A DNA stretch of 64,000 bases from Streptomyces sp. SirexAA-E. Lineage in GTDB: Bacteria; Actinomycetota; Actinomycetes; Streptomycetales; Streptomycetaceae. A program made the position numbers and the translations under genes. Below the pieces are notes generated by a model. The model saw only the letters and a program-made list of their open reading frames with translations. It was not told where the DNA came from and made no database searches. Positions 54,132 to 62,945 of this stretch are shown piece after piece. The first letter of the stretch is position 1. Each line of letters opens with the position of its first letter. The stretch is taken from contig NC_015953.1 of NCBI RefSeq assembly GCF_000177195.2, forward strand, positions 1,798,001-1,862,000. The letters run 5' to 3'.

Positions 54132-54216
54132 GTGGGGGCGCCTCCCACGCCTTTCAGGCCGTGGGGGAGCATCGCAAGGCGGAGGTGCGTCCGCATACGC
54201 GTGGGGGCACCTCCCA
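54132..54216 (+). repeat. Two copies of a GTGGGGGC(A/G)CCTCCCA element
   Basis: One copy is at 54132-54147 (within the palindrome GTGGGGGCGCCTCCCAC) and one at 54201-54216. From memory, this sequence is a dispersed intergenic element in Streptomyces, usually with a nearby TGGGGGAG complement. It fills the gap between two convergent genes and may act as a hairpin terminator or a decayed repeat. Confidence 0.55.
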
Positions 54217-54330
54217 GGCGAAGTCCCGGGGAAAGCGTTCGGGCGTTCCGACAACGCGGCGAGGTGCCGTAGCTGACGCCGCGCGCCCGCAGGGTATTAC
54301 GGGACGGTCCTTGGCCGTGCGCGACCGGGC

Positions 54331-55119
54331 CTACACAGGCCTGGTCCCGATGACGACCGTCGCGTACAGCTCCTCGGAGACGACCACCCGTGGGACCAGT
54401 CCGCCGGCGCCGATGGTCTCCTCGGCCAGGGCCGCCTGCCGTTCGCTCGTCTCGACCAGCAGGCTGCCTCCCGGGGCCAGCCAGCCGGGGGCCGCGGCGG
54501 CCACCCGCCGCATGACGTCGAGCCCGTCCCCGCCGCCGTCGAGCGCCGCCCGGGGCTCGTGGACGCGGGCCTCTGCGGGGAGCAGTTCGACGTCGTGGGT
54601 CGGTACGTACGGCACGTTGGCGAGCAGGACGTCCACGCGCCCCCGCAGCGAGCCGGGCAGCGGGGCGAAGAGGTCGCCCTCGTACACCTCCCCCAGGCCG
54701 GCGAGGTTGCGCCGGGCGTAGCGCACGGCGGCGGGGTCGACATCGGCGGCGTGCAGTTCGGCGGCGGGCAGGGCGGTGGCGAGCGCCGCGCCGAGCGCCC
54801 CGGAGCCGCAGCACAGGTCGACGACGACCGGCCGGGCGGGGGCGGCCGCCACGGCCTGCCGCACGAGGAACTCGGTACGTCGGCGGGGTACGAAGACCCC
54901 GGGCCCGACGGCCACCCGGATGCCGCAGAACTCGGCCCAGCCCAGGACGTGTTCGAGCGGCAGCCCGTCGACACGGCGGCTCACCAGGGCGGCGAGGTGC
55001 GCGGGCCCGGTCGCGGCGGAGAGCAGCAGGGCCGCCTCGTCCTCGGCGAAGACGCAGCCGGCGGCACGGAGCCGGTTGACGACGTCCAAGGCGGTGAGGG
55101 GTGTTGCGGATGACGACAT
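54331..55119 (-). CDS. PrmC/HemK-related protein N5-glutamine methyltransferase, putative
   Basis: Methyltransferase of 262 residues resembling PrmC, which methylates the GGQ glutamine of release factors, but belonging to a divergent branch (TIGR03704-like). SAM motif I is VVDLCCGSGALGAALA (about residue 98). The substrate-binding NPPY motif is replaced by NVPYVP (about residue 169), so the target may differ. A Streptomyces genome normally has another, canonical prmC. ATG 55119 follows GAAAGG. A short Arg-rich micro-ORF with an excellent ribosome binding site precedes it. Confidence 0.82.
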   Translation of the reverse strand: MSSSATPLTALDVVNRLRAAGCVFAEDEAALLLSAATGPAHLAALVSRRVDGLPLEHVLGWAEFCGIRVAVGPGVFVPRRRTEFLVRQAVAAAPARPVVVDLCCGSGALGAALATALPAAELHAADVDPAAVRYARRNLAGLGEVYEGDLFAPLPGSLRGRVDVLLANVPYVPTHDVELLPAEARVHEPRAALDGGGDGLDVMRRVAAAAPGWLAPGGSLLVETSERQAALAEETIGAGGLVPRVVVSEELYATVVIGTRPV

Positions 55120-55161
55120 GTGCGGAGCCTTTCGGTGAACCGATGGGCGCTCCGCGGTCGT

Positions 55162-55221
55162 TCAGGCCCGGTGGGCCGTGCGACGGCGAGGGGCGAGCGC
55201 CCAGCCTGCTACAGCGGTAAT
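55162..55221 (-). other. Micro-ORF (ATT start, 19 codons) upstream of the PrmC-like gene
   Basis: A perfect AGGAGG (55230-55235) lies 8 bases before an ATT that opens a 19-codon frame ending in ALAPRRRTAHRA and a TGA 42 bases before the methyltransferase. The in-frame GTG at 55230 overlaps the Shine-Dalgarno sequence and is a poor start. ATT is rare as an initiator, so this may be a leader peptide or chance. Confidence 0.3.
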
Positions 55222-55302
55222 GGGGCTCACCTCCTGGGGTCGGTCCCGGTGTCGGGACGCGTCACACTACCCGAATCCGCCCGCCGGCCGTGGCGTCGTC
55301 CG

Positions 55303-56046
55303 TCAGCCCGCCCGGTGTGCGCCGGGGGTGTGTCCGTAGGCCCGGCGGAAGACGTCGATGAACGTGCTGGCGGACGACCAGCCGCAGGTGTGGGCCACCG
55401 CGGTCACCGGTACGCCTTCGGCCAGCAGCACGAGGGCGCGGTACAGGCGCAGTTGGGTGCGCCACTGCGGGAAGGTCATGCCGAGGTCGGCCCGGAAGAG
55501 GCGGGACAGGGTGCGGTCGCTCGCGCCGACCTCCCGGCCCAGCTCGGCCAGGGTTCGGGGGTCGCCCGGGTCGGCGTGCAGGAGCGCGCACAGGGCACGC
55601 AGGGCGGGGGCGGTGGGCATCGGCAGGTGCACGGGCTGCTGGGGCGAGGCGCTCAACCGGTCGAGGAGCACGGCCCGCAGCCGCTCCCGGGCCGGGTCGT
55701 CGCCGTCCGGGGCGCGGGTGGTGGCGAGGATCAGTTCGCGCAGCAGCGGGCCGACCGTCAGGACGGCCGGTTCGTGCAGGCCGAGCGGGTTGTGGGCCGC
55801 CGGGAGGCCCACCAGGTGGAGTTCGAGCCCGCCGTGGGCCTGGTGGGCGTGGACGGTGCCGGCGGGTATCCAGACGGCGCGGTTGGCCGGCGCGACCCAC
55901 GTGCCCGCCCCGGTGGTGACGGCCACGACTCCGCGGGCCGCGTAGACGATCTGGTGGTCGTCGTGGCGGTGCGCCTCGATGGCACCGCCGGACGCGATCC
56001 ACCGGGTGCGGGTGGGCGCGGTCGGCTGGTGGCGGGTTTCCTGCAT
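55303..56046 (-). CDS. AraC family regulator
   Basis: Regulator of 247 residues. The N-terminal half is a cupin-type AraC_binding domain (HRHDDHQIVYAARGVVAVTT, about residues 26-45). The C-terminal half has the two HTH of AraC proteins: LAELGREVGASDRTLSRLFR (about 165-184) and VTAVAHTCGWSSASTFIDVF (about 210-229), ending in GHTPGAHR. It is divergent from an MFS exporter gene 54 bases away, so it probably controls that transporter. Confidence 0.9.
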   Translation of the reverse strand: MQETRHQPTAPTRTRWIASGGAIEAHRHDDHQIVYAARGVVAVTTGAGTWVAPANRAVWIPAGTVHAHQAHGGLELHLVGLPAAHNPLGLHEPAVLTVGPLLRELILATTRAPDGDDPARERLRAVLLDRLSASPQQPVHLPMPTAPALRALCALLHADPGDPRTLAELGREVGASDRTLSRLFRADLGMTFPQWRTQLRLYRALVLLAEGVPVTAVAHTCGWSSASTFIDVFRRAYGHTPGAHRAG

Positions 56047-56100
56047 CGTTCGGCAGGTTATCGGAAGCGCGACACGGGGCGGTGCGCGGACGATGACGGG

Positions 56101-57279
56101 GTGTCAGCGAATCGGACGATCATCCTGTTGTCGGTCGGGCACGGCTGCGTCGACGTCTATCAGGGCTCCGTCGCCGCCCTCGTCCCCTTCTTCGTGGCGG
56201 AACGGGCCTACGGCTACGCCGCGGCCTCGGGCATCGTGCTCGCCGCGTCGCTGCTGTCCTCGGTGGCGCAGCCGCTGTTCGGCGCGCTCACCGACCGCCG
56301 GTCCATGCCTTGGCTGCTGCCGGTGAGCACGCTCCTGGGCGGGCTGGGGGTCGCGCTGAGCGGCCTCGGCGGCTCGTACGCGATGACCCTGCTGTTCGTG
56401 GCGGTCTCCGGGATCGGGGTCGCCGCCTACCACCCGGAGTCGGCCCGGGTGGCGCGGATCGCCTCCGGGGGCAGTCACGCCTCCATGGGCTGGTTCTCGC
56501 TGGGCGGCAACGTGGGTTTCGCGGCCGCGCCGCTGATGGTCACCGTCGCGGTCGCCGGTGACGGTCTGCACCGCACGCCGGTGCTGGTGCTGCCCGCGCT
56601 GGTCGGCAGCGTCCTGTGCCTGCCCGTCCTGCGTACGCTGACCGGCCGGGCGGCGTCGGACGGGGCACCGGCGGCGACCGCCGCGACGGACGACGACCGG
56701 AGGTCGTTCGTGAAGCTGTCGCTGGCGGTGTCCTGCCGGTCGGTGGCGTTCATGGGGCTGAGCACCTTCGTCGCGCTGTACGCCCGGCAGCGGACGGGCG
56801 GCGGCACGACGGCGGGCACCGTGGCCCTGTCGGTGCTGTATCTCGGCGGCGCGGTGGGCACCGTCGTGGGTGGCGGGCTGGCCGGCCGGTGGGAGCGGGT
56901 GGCCGTGGTGCGGGGCGCCTATCTGGTCGGTGTCCTCGCGGTCGCCGGGGTCGTCCTCGTCCCGGGGCCCGCGCTCTACCTGTGCGTGGCGCTGGCCTCC
57001 GCCGGGCTCTACGTGCCGTTCTCGCTCCAGGTGACCCTCGGCCAGGACTACCTCCCGAGCCGGGTCGGCACGGCGAGCGGGATCACCCTCGGTCTGGCCG
57101 TGAGCGTCGGCGGGGTGGCGGCCCCCCTCATCGGCGCGCTGGCCGACGCCACGTCGCTGCGGACGGCGTTGGCCCCGCTGATCCTCATGCCCGCGATCAG
57201 CTATCTGATGGTCCGTACGCTCCCGGAGCCGCCGGCGCACCGGCCCGTGGCGGAAGGGGCGCGGCTGAAGCGGCCGTGA
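56101..57279 (+). CDS. MFS transporter (fosmidomycin-resistance-like)
   Basis: Major facilitator protein of 392 residues with about twelve membrane helices. The N-terminus VSANRTIILLSVGHGCVDVY and the following QGSVAALVPFF resemble the fosmidomycin-resistance (Fsr) group, which opens with a conserved GH..D motif. The intracellular loop GALTDRRSMP is the MFS motif A region. Likely drug or metabolite efflux. GTG 56101 is the first in-frame start after the divergent AraC promoter and has only a weak GACGGG before it. A strong hairpin follows the stop. Confidence 0.87.
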   Translation: MSANRTIILLSVGHGCVDVYQGSVAALVPFFVAERAYGYAAASGIVLAASLLSSVAQPLFGALTDRRSMPWLLPVSTLLGGLGVALSGLGGSYAMTLLFVAVSGIGVAAYHPESARVARIASGGSHASMGWFSLGGNVGFAAAPLMVTVAVAGDGLHRTPVLVLPALVGSVLCLPVLRTLTGRAASDGAPAATAATDDDRRSFVKLSLAVSCRSVAFMGLSTFVALYARQRTGGGTTAGTVALSVLYLGGAVGTVVGGGLAGRWERVAVVRGAYLVGVLAVAGVVLVPGPALYLCVALASAGLYVPFSLQVTLGQDYLPSRVGTASGITLGLAVSVGGVAAPLIGALADATSLRTALAPLILMPAISYLMVRTLPEPPAHRPVAEGARLKRP

Positions 57280-57285
57280 GGACAC

Positions 57286-57320
57286 GTGTGCCCCCGCACC
57301 TCGGCGGCGCGGGGGCACAC
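57286..57320. terminator. Bidirectional hairpin terminator
   Basis: Perfect 12-bp arms (57286-57297 and 57309-57320) lie between two convergent MFS genes. Confidence 0.8.
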
Positions 57321-57342
57321 GGGGTCCGGACGGACCGTGCGG

Positions 57343-58881
57343 TCAGAGGTCCACGCTGTCGCGCAGCTTCGTCGGAGTAAGGAAGAGCGACGCGACGACA
57401 CCGACCAGCGCGATCCCGGCCGAGATCAGGAAGATGTGGCCGGTGGCGTCACCGTAGGCGGCGCGCACCACTTCCTGGATCTCCGGCGGCATGGCGGCGA
57501 TGTTCAGCGTCGAGCCGCCCGAGGAGGAGGCGGCCGGGTCGATGCCCAGCTCCGTCAGACCGGCGGCGATCTTCGTGGCGACCTGGTTGGCGAGCACCGC
57601 CCCCAGCACGGAGACGCCGATGGTGCCGCCGAGCGAACGGAAGAAGGTGATCGAACCGCTGGCGGCGCCGAGTTCGCTGAACGGGACGGTGTTCTGGACC
57701 ACCAGCACGAGGTTCTGCATCGACATACCGACACCCATGCCGACGGCCAGCATGCCCAGCGAGACGATGACGAGCGAGGTCTCGTGGTCGATCGTGGACA
57801 GCCCCAGGAAACCGAGGGTGAGCACGACGACGCCGGCGATGATGTACGGCTTGACCTTGCCGGTCTTGGAGACGAGCCGTCCCGCGACCGTGGAGGAGAT
57901 GAGCACACCGAGCATCAGCGGGATGGTGAGCAGCCCGGCCTCGGTCGGCGAGTTGCCCCGGCCGATCTGGAAGTACTGGCCGAGGAAGACCGCTCCGCCG
58001 AACATCGCCATGCCCACCGCGAGGCTCGCGATGATGGCGAGGGCGGGGTCCCGGCGGCGTACGACGTGGAGCGGGACGACCGGCTCCTTGACCCGTGACT
58101 CGACGAGGACGGCCGCGGCGAGGATCAGGAGGCTCGCGCCGACCATGACGCCGGTCTGCCAGGAGACCCAGGCGAAGTCGTTGTCGACGAAGGTGACCCA
58201 GAGCAGCAGCAGGCTGACGCCGGCGGCGATGAGGGAGGCCCCCAGGTAGTCGACCTTGACGTCCGGGCGGCGGATCTCGGTGAGGTGGAGGGTGCGGGTC
58301 AGCATCACGAAGGCGACGACGGTGAACGGGATGGCGATGAAGAAGCACCAGCGCCAGCCGAGCCACGAGGTGTCGGTGATGAACCCGCCGAGCAGCGGCC
58401 CGCCGACGGTGGCGACGGCCATGACACCGCCGAGGTAACCGTTGTAGCGGCCGCGCTCCTTGGGGCTGATCATCGCCGCGATGATCACCTGGACGAGCAC
58501 CTGGAGCGCGCCCATGCCGAGGCCCTGGATGACGCGGAAGCCGATGAGCTGCCCGGTGGACTGGGCGAAGCCGCAGGCGATCGACGAGATCACGAACAGG
58601 CCGATGGATATCTGCAGGAGCAGCTTCTTGCTGAACAGGTCGGCGAGCTTGCCCCAGATCGGGGTGGAGGCCGTGGAGGCCAGCAGGGTCGCGGTGACGA
58701 CCCAGGTGTACTGCGACTGGGTGCCGTTCAGCGATCCGATGATCTGCGGGAGGGCGACGGAGACCACCGTGCTGCTGATCATCGCCACGAACAGCACGAT
58801 GAGAAGCCCACTCAGGGCGCGCATCACGTGGCGGTGATCCATGGGCGCGGCCTCGGCGGGCGCGGCCGTGTGTGCGCTCAC
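57343..58881 (-). CDS. MFS drug exporter, DHA2 (EmrB/QacA) family
   Basis: Proton-driven multidrug exporter of 512 residues with 14 predicted helices. Motif A is GKLADLFSKKLLL (about residue 75) and motif C follows as GYLGGVMAVATVGGPLLGGF (about residue 130), both typical of the DHA2 group. GTG 58881 is preferred to the distal start because GGAGG lies six bases before it. It is divergent from a TetR gene with a duplicated operator between them, the common repressor-pump pairing. Confidence 0.92.
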   Translation of the reverse strand: MSAHTAAPAEAAPMDHRHVMRALSGLLIVLFVAMISSTVVSVALPQIIGSLNGTQSQYTWVVTATLLASTASTPIWGKLADLFSKKLLLQISIGLFVISSIACGFAQSTGQLIGFRVIQGLGMGALQVLVQVIIAAMISPKERGRYNGYLGGVMAVATVGGPLLGGFITDTSWLGWRWCFFIAIPFTVVAFVMLTRTLHLTEIRRPDVKVDYLGASLIAAGVSLLLLWVTFVDNDFAWVSWQTGVMVGASLLILAAAVLVESRVKEPVVPLHVVRRRDPALAIIASLAVGMAMFGGAVFLGQYFQIGRGNSPTEAGLLTIPLMLGVLISSTVAGRLVSKTGKVKPYIIAGVVVLTLGFLGLSTIDHETSLVIVSLGMLAVGMGVGMSMQNLVLVVQNTVPFSELGAASGSITFFRSLGGTIGVSVLGAVLANQVATKIAAGLTELGIDPAASSSGGSTLNIAAMPPEIQEVVRAAYGDATGHIFLISAGIALVGVVASLFLTPTKLRDSVDL

Positions 58882-58931
58882 GCGCAACCTCCGGAAGGTT
58901 CGAACAGATGACGGGAAGCCTTCACTGTACA

Positions 58932-58963
58932 TGCACAATGGGCAATTTTGCACATTGCGCAAT
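58932..58963. promoter_or_regulatory. Duplicated operator for the MFS/TetR pair
   Basis: TGCACAATGGGCAAT (58932-58946) and TGCACATTGCGCAAT (58949-58963) are direct 15-base repeats 17 bases apart. Each is also near-palindromic (TTGCACATTGCGCAA in the second). Position between the divergent genes fits a TetR operator. Confidence 0.7.
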
Positions 58964-58990
58964 CTTTACCGTCGCGTGGACAATGGAGGC

Positions 58991-59581
58991 ATGGAAAGCC
59001 CTGTGGGACTGCGCGAACGCAAGAAGGCGGCCACCCGCCAGGCCGTGCACGAGGCGACGCTCCGCCTGACCGTCGAGCACGGATTCGACCACGTGACGGT
59101 GGAGGCGGTCGCCGATGCCGCCGGCATCTCCCGCAGAACGTTCTCCAACTACTTCACCAACAAGGAGGACGCCCTCCTCTACGGCGAGGAGCAGCACATA
59201 GGGGCTCTCGTCCAGGCGGTCCGCGACCGTCCCGCCGAGGAGCCCGCGTGGGCGGCGCTCCGGGCGGCGATGGCCCAGTTCGCGGAGCGCATGGCCCCTC
59301 CGGAGCGCGAGTGGGCCATCCGCACCCGGCTGGCACTGCGCCATCCCTCCCTGCTCGCCCGCCAGCTCGCCAACCACGCCGCCCTGGAACGCGACCTGGC
59401 CGACGCCGTGGCCACCCGCGCCACCCCCAGCGGCGAACCGGTGCGCCCCTTCGTGCTGGCCGCGGCCTTCCTGGCCTCGCTGCGGATCGCGATGCGCATC
59501 TGGATCGAGGAGGACGAGGCGCGGGGCCCCGGTGCGGTGATCGACGAGATCATGGAAGAGATGGGGCGGCGCTTCACCTGA
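58991..59581 (+). CDS. TetR family regulator of the adjacent exporter
   Basis: Regulator of 196 residues. The HTH is VEAVADAAGISRRTFSNYF (about residues 40-58) followed by TNKEDALLYGEEQ. The C-terminal domain fits the MftR_C / TetR_C_17-like group. It is divergent from the DHA2 exporter and almost certainly represses it through the duplicated element at 58932-58963. Confidence 0.9.
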   Translation: MESPVGLRERKKAATRQAVHEATLRLTVEHGFDHVTVEAVADAAGISRRTFSNYFTNKEDALLYGEEQHIGALVQAVRDRPAEEPAWAALRAAMAQFAERMAPPEREWAIRTRLALRHPSLLARQLANHAALERDLADAVATRATPSGEPVRPFVLAAAFLASLRIAMRIWIEEDEARGPGAVIDEIMEEMGRRFT

Positions 59582-59596
59582 GGGGGCCCGACGGCG

Positions 59597-59698
59597 CCCC
59601 GCGCGACCGCCACCTTCGGCTTCACCACCACCTTCGGCTTCACCGCCACGGACAGCTCCGCCCCGGCCCCCTCGGGCCTCACCTGCACCGGCAGCTGA
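59597..59698 (+). pseudogene. Possible remnant of a CBM2-type C-terminus
   Basis: A frame ending at TGA 59696-59698 reads TATFGFTTTFGFTATDSSAP then PSGLTCTGS. The FGF(T/N) strand followed by a Cys near the stop resembles the end of CBM2 cellulose/chitin-binding domains of secreted Streptomyces hydrolases. No upstream domain is present. The 18-base unit ACCTTCGGCTTCACC is duplicated. The rest of the gap to 59969 holds no supported gene. Confidence 0.3.
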
Positions 59699-59969
59699 GC
59701 CCGCGCGGCGCGTCCGCCCTGCCCGAGCGGATGCGCCGCGGCTGTCCTGTCCGGGGTCCTTGAATCGGACCTGCCGGGAGAGAACTCCGGACGCGACGGC
59801 CCCTTCGGAGCCGGAACCGGTGCCGGTGCCGGCCGCCTCCAGCGCGCGCCGAGCCGTCGTGGCAAGGTCTCGCCGCTCGGCGTGCGGATGACTCACGTAG
59901 TGGTGACGGCAGGCTCGTTACCGTGTCCCGACACCCGGCCGACCGCCTCCGCGCCGGACAGCCGCCCCC

Positions 59970-61706
59970 TCAGCGCACCCCCGGCAGCCGCCGCAACTCG
60001 TGCACCTTAAGGAACCGGGCCAGCAGCAGGTACACGAGCGCCAGGGTGACCACGCCGGCGGCCAGCGCCACGGCGGTGGGCCAGGTCCCGGACCCCAGCG
60101 CCGTGCCGCACGTACGGGCCGCCGCCCAGCCCAGTCCGGCCGCGGGGACGGCGGCACACAGCAGCTTCCCGTAGGTGCGGCGCAGGCCGCCGTCGTCGAG
60201 ACGGCCGCCCAGCCTCCGGCGCAGCAGAAGCACGGTGAGGGCGAGGCCGGCCGCGTAGGAGAGGGTGTACGCCCCGGCCATGCCGACCACGGCCCAGCGG
60301 GCGGGCAGCAGCAGGTGACAGCCGGTGGCCAGAACGATGTCGACCACGGCGATCCAGACGGCCATGAGGAACGGGGTGCGCGTGTCCTCGAAGGCGTAGA
60401 AGCCGCGCAGCAGCAGGTACTGCGCGGAGAACGGGATGAGGCCGAGCCCGAACGCCTGGAGCATGTACCCCAGCGGCCGGGCCGAAGCGGCGTCCGCCGC
60501 GCCGTGTGCGAACAGCAGGGTGGAGATCTGCGTCCCGAGTGCGAGAAACAGCAACGCGGCGGGGACGATGACGAACCCGCTGATCCGCAGCCCCCGGGCC
60601 AGGTCCGCCCGCAGGTCGGGGATCCGGCCCTCGGCGGCGGCCCGGCTCATCCGGGGCAGCAGCGCCGTCACCAGGGACACCGTCACGATCGACTGCGGCA
60701 GCAGCCAGATCGTCTGCGCGTACGTGTAGGCCGAATAGCCCGCACCGGCCTGGGGCAGTTCCTGGTCGGCCGCGTTGGCGTAGTTCGTGACGACGGTCAG
60801 GGCGACCTGGTTGGCCAGGACGAACAGCAGCGTCCACTTCGCCGCGTGGGCGCTCTTGCCCAGACCGGTGCCGCGCCAGTCGAACCGCGGCCGGAACCGG
60901 AAGCCCGCCGCCCGCGCGAACGGGATCAGCGCGAGGGCCTGCACGGCGATACCGGCCGTCGTCCCGATGCCCAGCAACCGCACCTGGGCGGCGGTGATGT
61001 CCTCCACCCGGTCGGGGACCGTCATCAGCCCCACATAGGCGGCGAACATGGCGACCAGCACGACGTTGTTGAGTACGGGCGTCCACATCATCGCGCCGAA
61101 CTTTTCGCGGGCGTTGAGGAGTTGGCCGTAGATGGAGAAGAGGCCGTAGAAGAAGACCTGGGGCAGCAGGAACCGGGCGAACGTCACCGTCAGCGCGAAG
61201 GCGTCATGGCTCTCCGGCGTGTCCCGCATGTACAGGCCCACGATCTGCGGCGCGGCCCAGACCGCGAGAGCGGTCCCCACAGCCAGCACGCACACCACCA
61301 GGGTGACCAGACGCTGCTCGTAGGCCCGCCCGCCGTCGGGCTGCGTCGCCCGGGCCCGCACCAGCTGCGGCACCAGCACGGCGTTGAGCGCGCCACCGAT
61401 CAGCAGCGTGTACAGGCTGGTCGGCACGGTGTTCGCGGTGTTGTACGTACTGGCCAGCAGCCCTGTGCCGAGCGCCGCGGCCTGGAGCACCTGCCGGATC
61501 AGGCCGGTCGCCCGGGACACCACGGTCCCGACGGCCATCAGCAGAGACGCCCGGACCGGCCCGCCGTCGGCCTTGCCGTCCTCCTGCTTGCGGCCCCTGT
61601 CCTTCCGGCCGTCGGCCTTCTTCCGCCGGACGGCATCCCGCCCCTCCGCCTGCTGTTGCCGCTGCTCCGGTACAGCCTGCGTCACACCGTTCGCCCCGTC
61701 GACCAT
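59970..61706 (-). CDS. murJ: MurJ/MviN-family lipid II flippase-like protein
   Basis: Integral membrane protein of 578 residues with about 14 helices in the MVF/MurJ family, which flips lipid II across the membrane for peptidoglycan synthesis. The N-terminal 50 residues are cytoplasmic and Lys/Arg/Gln-rich. The family core starts at SLLMAVGTVVSRATGLIRQV (about residue 57), with the conserved Arg residues in the first helix. Other motifs: LIGGALNAVLVPQLVR and LLLRGFYAFEDTRTPF. Streptomyces has several paralogues; whether this is the essential MurJ is unclear. ATG 61706 is used; a longer start at 61754 is possible. Confidence 0.88.
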   Translation of the reverse strand: MVDGANGVTQAVPEQRQQQAEGRDAVRRKKADGRKDRGRKQEDGKADGGPVRASLLMAVGTVVSRATGLIRQVLQAAALGTGLLASTYNTANTVPTSLYTLLIGGALNAVLVPQLVRARATQPDGGRAYEQRLVTLVVCVLAVGTALAVWAAPQIVGLYMRDTPESHDAFALTVTFARFLLPQVFFYGLFSIYGQLLNAREKFGAMMWTPVLNNVVLVAMFAAYVGLMTVPDRVEDITAAQVRLLGIGTTAGIAVQALALIPFARAAGFRFRPRFDWRGTGLGKSAHAAKWTLLFVLANQVALTVVTNYANAADQELPQAGAGYSAYTYAQTIWLLPQSIVTVSLVTALLPRMSRAAAEGRIPDLRADLARGLRISGFVIVPAALLFLALGTQISTLLFAHGAADAASARPLGYMLQAFGLGLIPFSAQYLLLRGFYAFEDTRTPFLMAVWIAVVDIVLATGCHLLLPARWAVVGMAGAYTLSYAAGLALTVLLLRRRLGGRLDDGGLRRTYGKLLCAAVPAAGLGWAAARTCGTALGSGTWPTAVALAAGVVTLALVYLLLARFLKVHELRRLPGVR

Positions 61707-61791
61707 GGGCGTCAACCTACGTTGCGGGCAAGGGGGGCGGACAACCGAAGACACAGCCCGCGCCGTTCTCGCAGCGCAGGCGGGGCGCCCG

Positions 61792-62937
61792 TCAGCGGCT
61801 CAGGAGGGTATGGAGCCGCGCGGCCTGGCGTGTCAGGTGGTCGCGCTCGGCCAGGTTGGGCGCCGTCCGGGCCGCCTCGGCGTACAGCCGTGCCGCCGTC
61901 GCCAGGTCACCGTCACGCTCGTGGAGGTAGGCCGCCACAGCAGTCCGGCGGGGCAGTGAGGCGTCCAGCGCCGCGAGTTCCGCCAGGCCGGCGCGCGGCC
62001 CGTCGGCCTCACCGACGGCCACCGCGCGGTTCAGTCGGGCGACCGGGCTGTCGGTCAGGCGGACGAGTTCGTCGTACCACTCGACGATCTGCACCCAGTC
62101 GGTCTCCTCGGTGGTCAGCGCGTCCGCGTGGAGTGCGGCGACCGCGGCCTGGGCCTGGTACTCGCCCAGCCGGTCGCGGGCGAGCGCCGACTGGAGGATC
62201 CCGACGCCCTCGGCGATGGACGCGGTGTCCCACCGGCCGCGGTCCTGCTCGGCGAGCGGTACGAGGCTGCCGTCGGGCGCGGTCCGGGTGGCCCGCCGGG
62301 CGTGGTGGAGCAGCATGAGGGCGAGCAGCCCCGCCACCTCGGGGTGGTCGATCGCGGCCGCGAGCTGCCGGGTGATCCTGATGGCCTCGGCGGCGAGGTC
62401 GACATCGCCGGAGTATCCCTCGTTGAAGACCAGGTAGAGGACGCGCAGTACGGTGGTGACGTCGCCGGGCCGGTCGAATCGCACGTCGGAGACGGTGCGC
62501 TTGGCCCGGCTGATGCGCTGCGCCATGGTCGCCTCGGGCACCAGGTAGGCCCCGGCGATCTGGCGCGTGGTCAACCCGCCCACGGCGCGCAGGGTGAGCG
62601 CGACCGCGGACGACGGCGTCAGCGAGGGGTGGGCGCACAGGAAGTAGAGCTGGAGCGTGTCGTCCACCGTGGGCGCGGGCCCGGGCGCCGGCTCCTCGTC
62701 GAGACGGCCCTCACGTCGCCGGCGGGCGGTGTCCGCCCGGGTCGCGTCGAGGAACCGCCGCCAGGCCACGGCGACCAGCCAGCCCTTGGGGTCGCGCGGC
62801 TGGTCCTCCGGCCAGACTCGGACGGCCTCCACCAGAGCGTCCTGGACGGCGTCCTCGGCCGCCGCGAAGTCGGCTCCGCGGCGGACGAGGATCCCGAGCA
62901 CGCTCGGCGTGAGGCTGCGGAGCAGAACCTCGTCCAT
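61792..62937 (-). CDS. ECF RNA polymerase sigma factor, ECF42 type (DUF6596)
   Basis: Alternative sigma factor of 381 residues. Sigma region 2 is AAAEDAVQDALVEAVRVWPE (about residues 24-43) and region 4 is GLTTRQIAGAYLVPEATMAQ (about residue 127). A long C-terminal TPR-like domain (DUF6596) contains VFNEGYSGDVDL and RLTDSPVARLNRAVAVGEAD, diagnostic of ECF42. These sigma factors lack a classic anti-sigma factor and are paired with a DGPF protein, present directly upstream. ATG 62937 is chosen with a GGAG 11 bases upstream; a GTG at 62949 overlaps the DGPF stop (GTGA) and is an equally good coupled start. Confidence 0.92.
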   Translation of the reverse strand: MDEVLLRSLTPSVLGILVRRGADFAAAEDAVQDALVEAVRVWPEDQPRDPKGWLVAVAWRRFLDATRADTARRRREGRLDEEPAPGPAPTVDDTLQLYFLCAHPSLTPSSAVALTLRAVGGLTTRQIAGAYLVPEATMAQRISRAKRTVSDVRFDRPGDVTTVLRVLYLVFNEGYSGDVDLAAEAIRITRQLAAAIDHPEVAGLLALMLLHHARRATRTAPDGSLVPLAEQDRGRWDTASIAEGVGILQSALARDRLGEYQAQAAVAALHADALTTEETDWVQIVEWYDELVRLTDSPVARLNRAVAVGEADGPRAGLAELAALDASLPRRTAVAAYLHERDGDLATAARLYAEAARTAPNLAERDHLTRQAARLHTLLSR

Positions 62938-62945
62938 CGGTGAGG

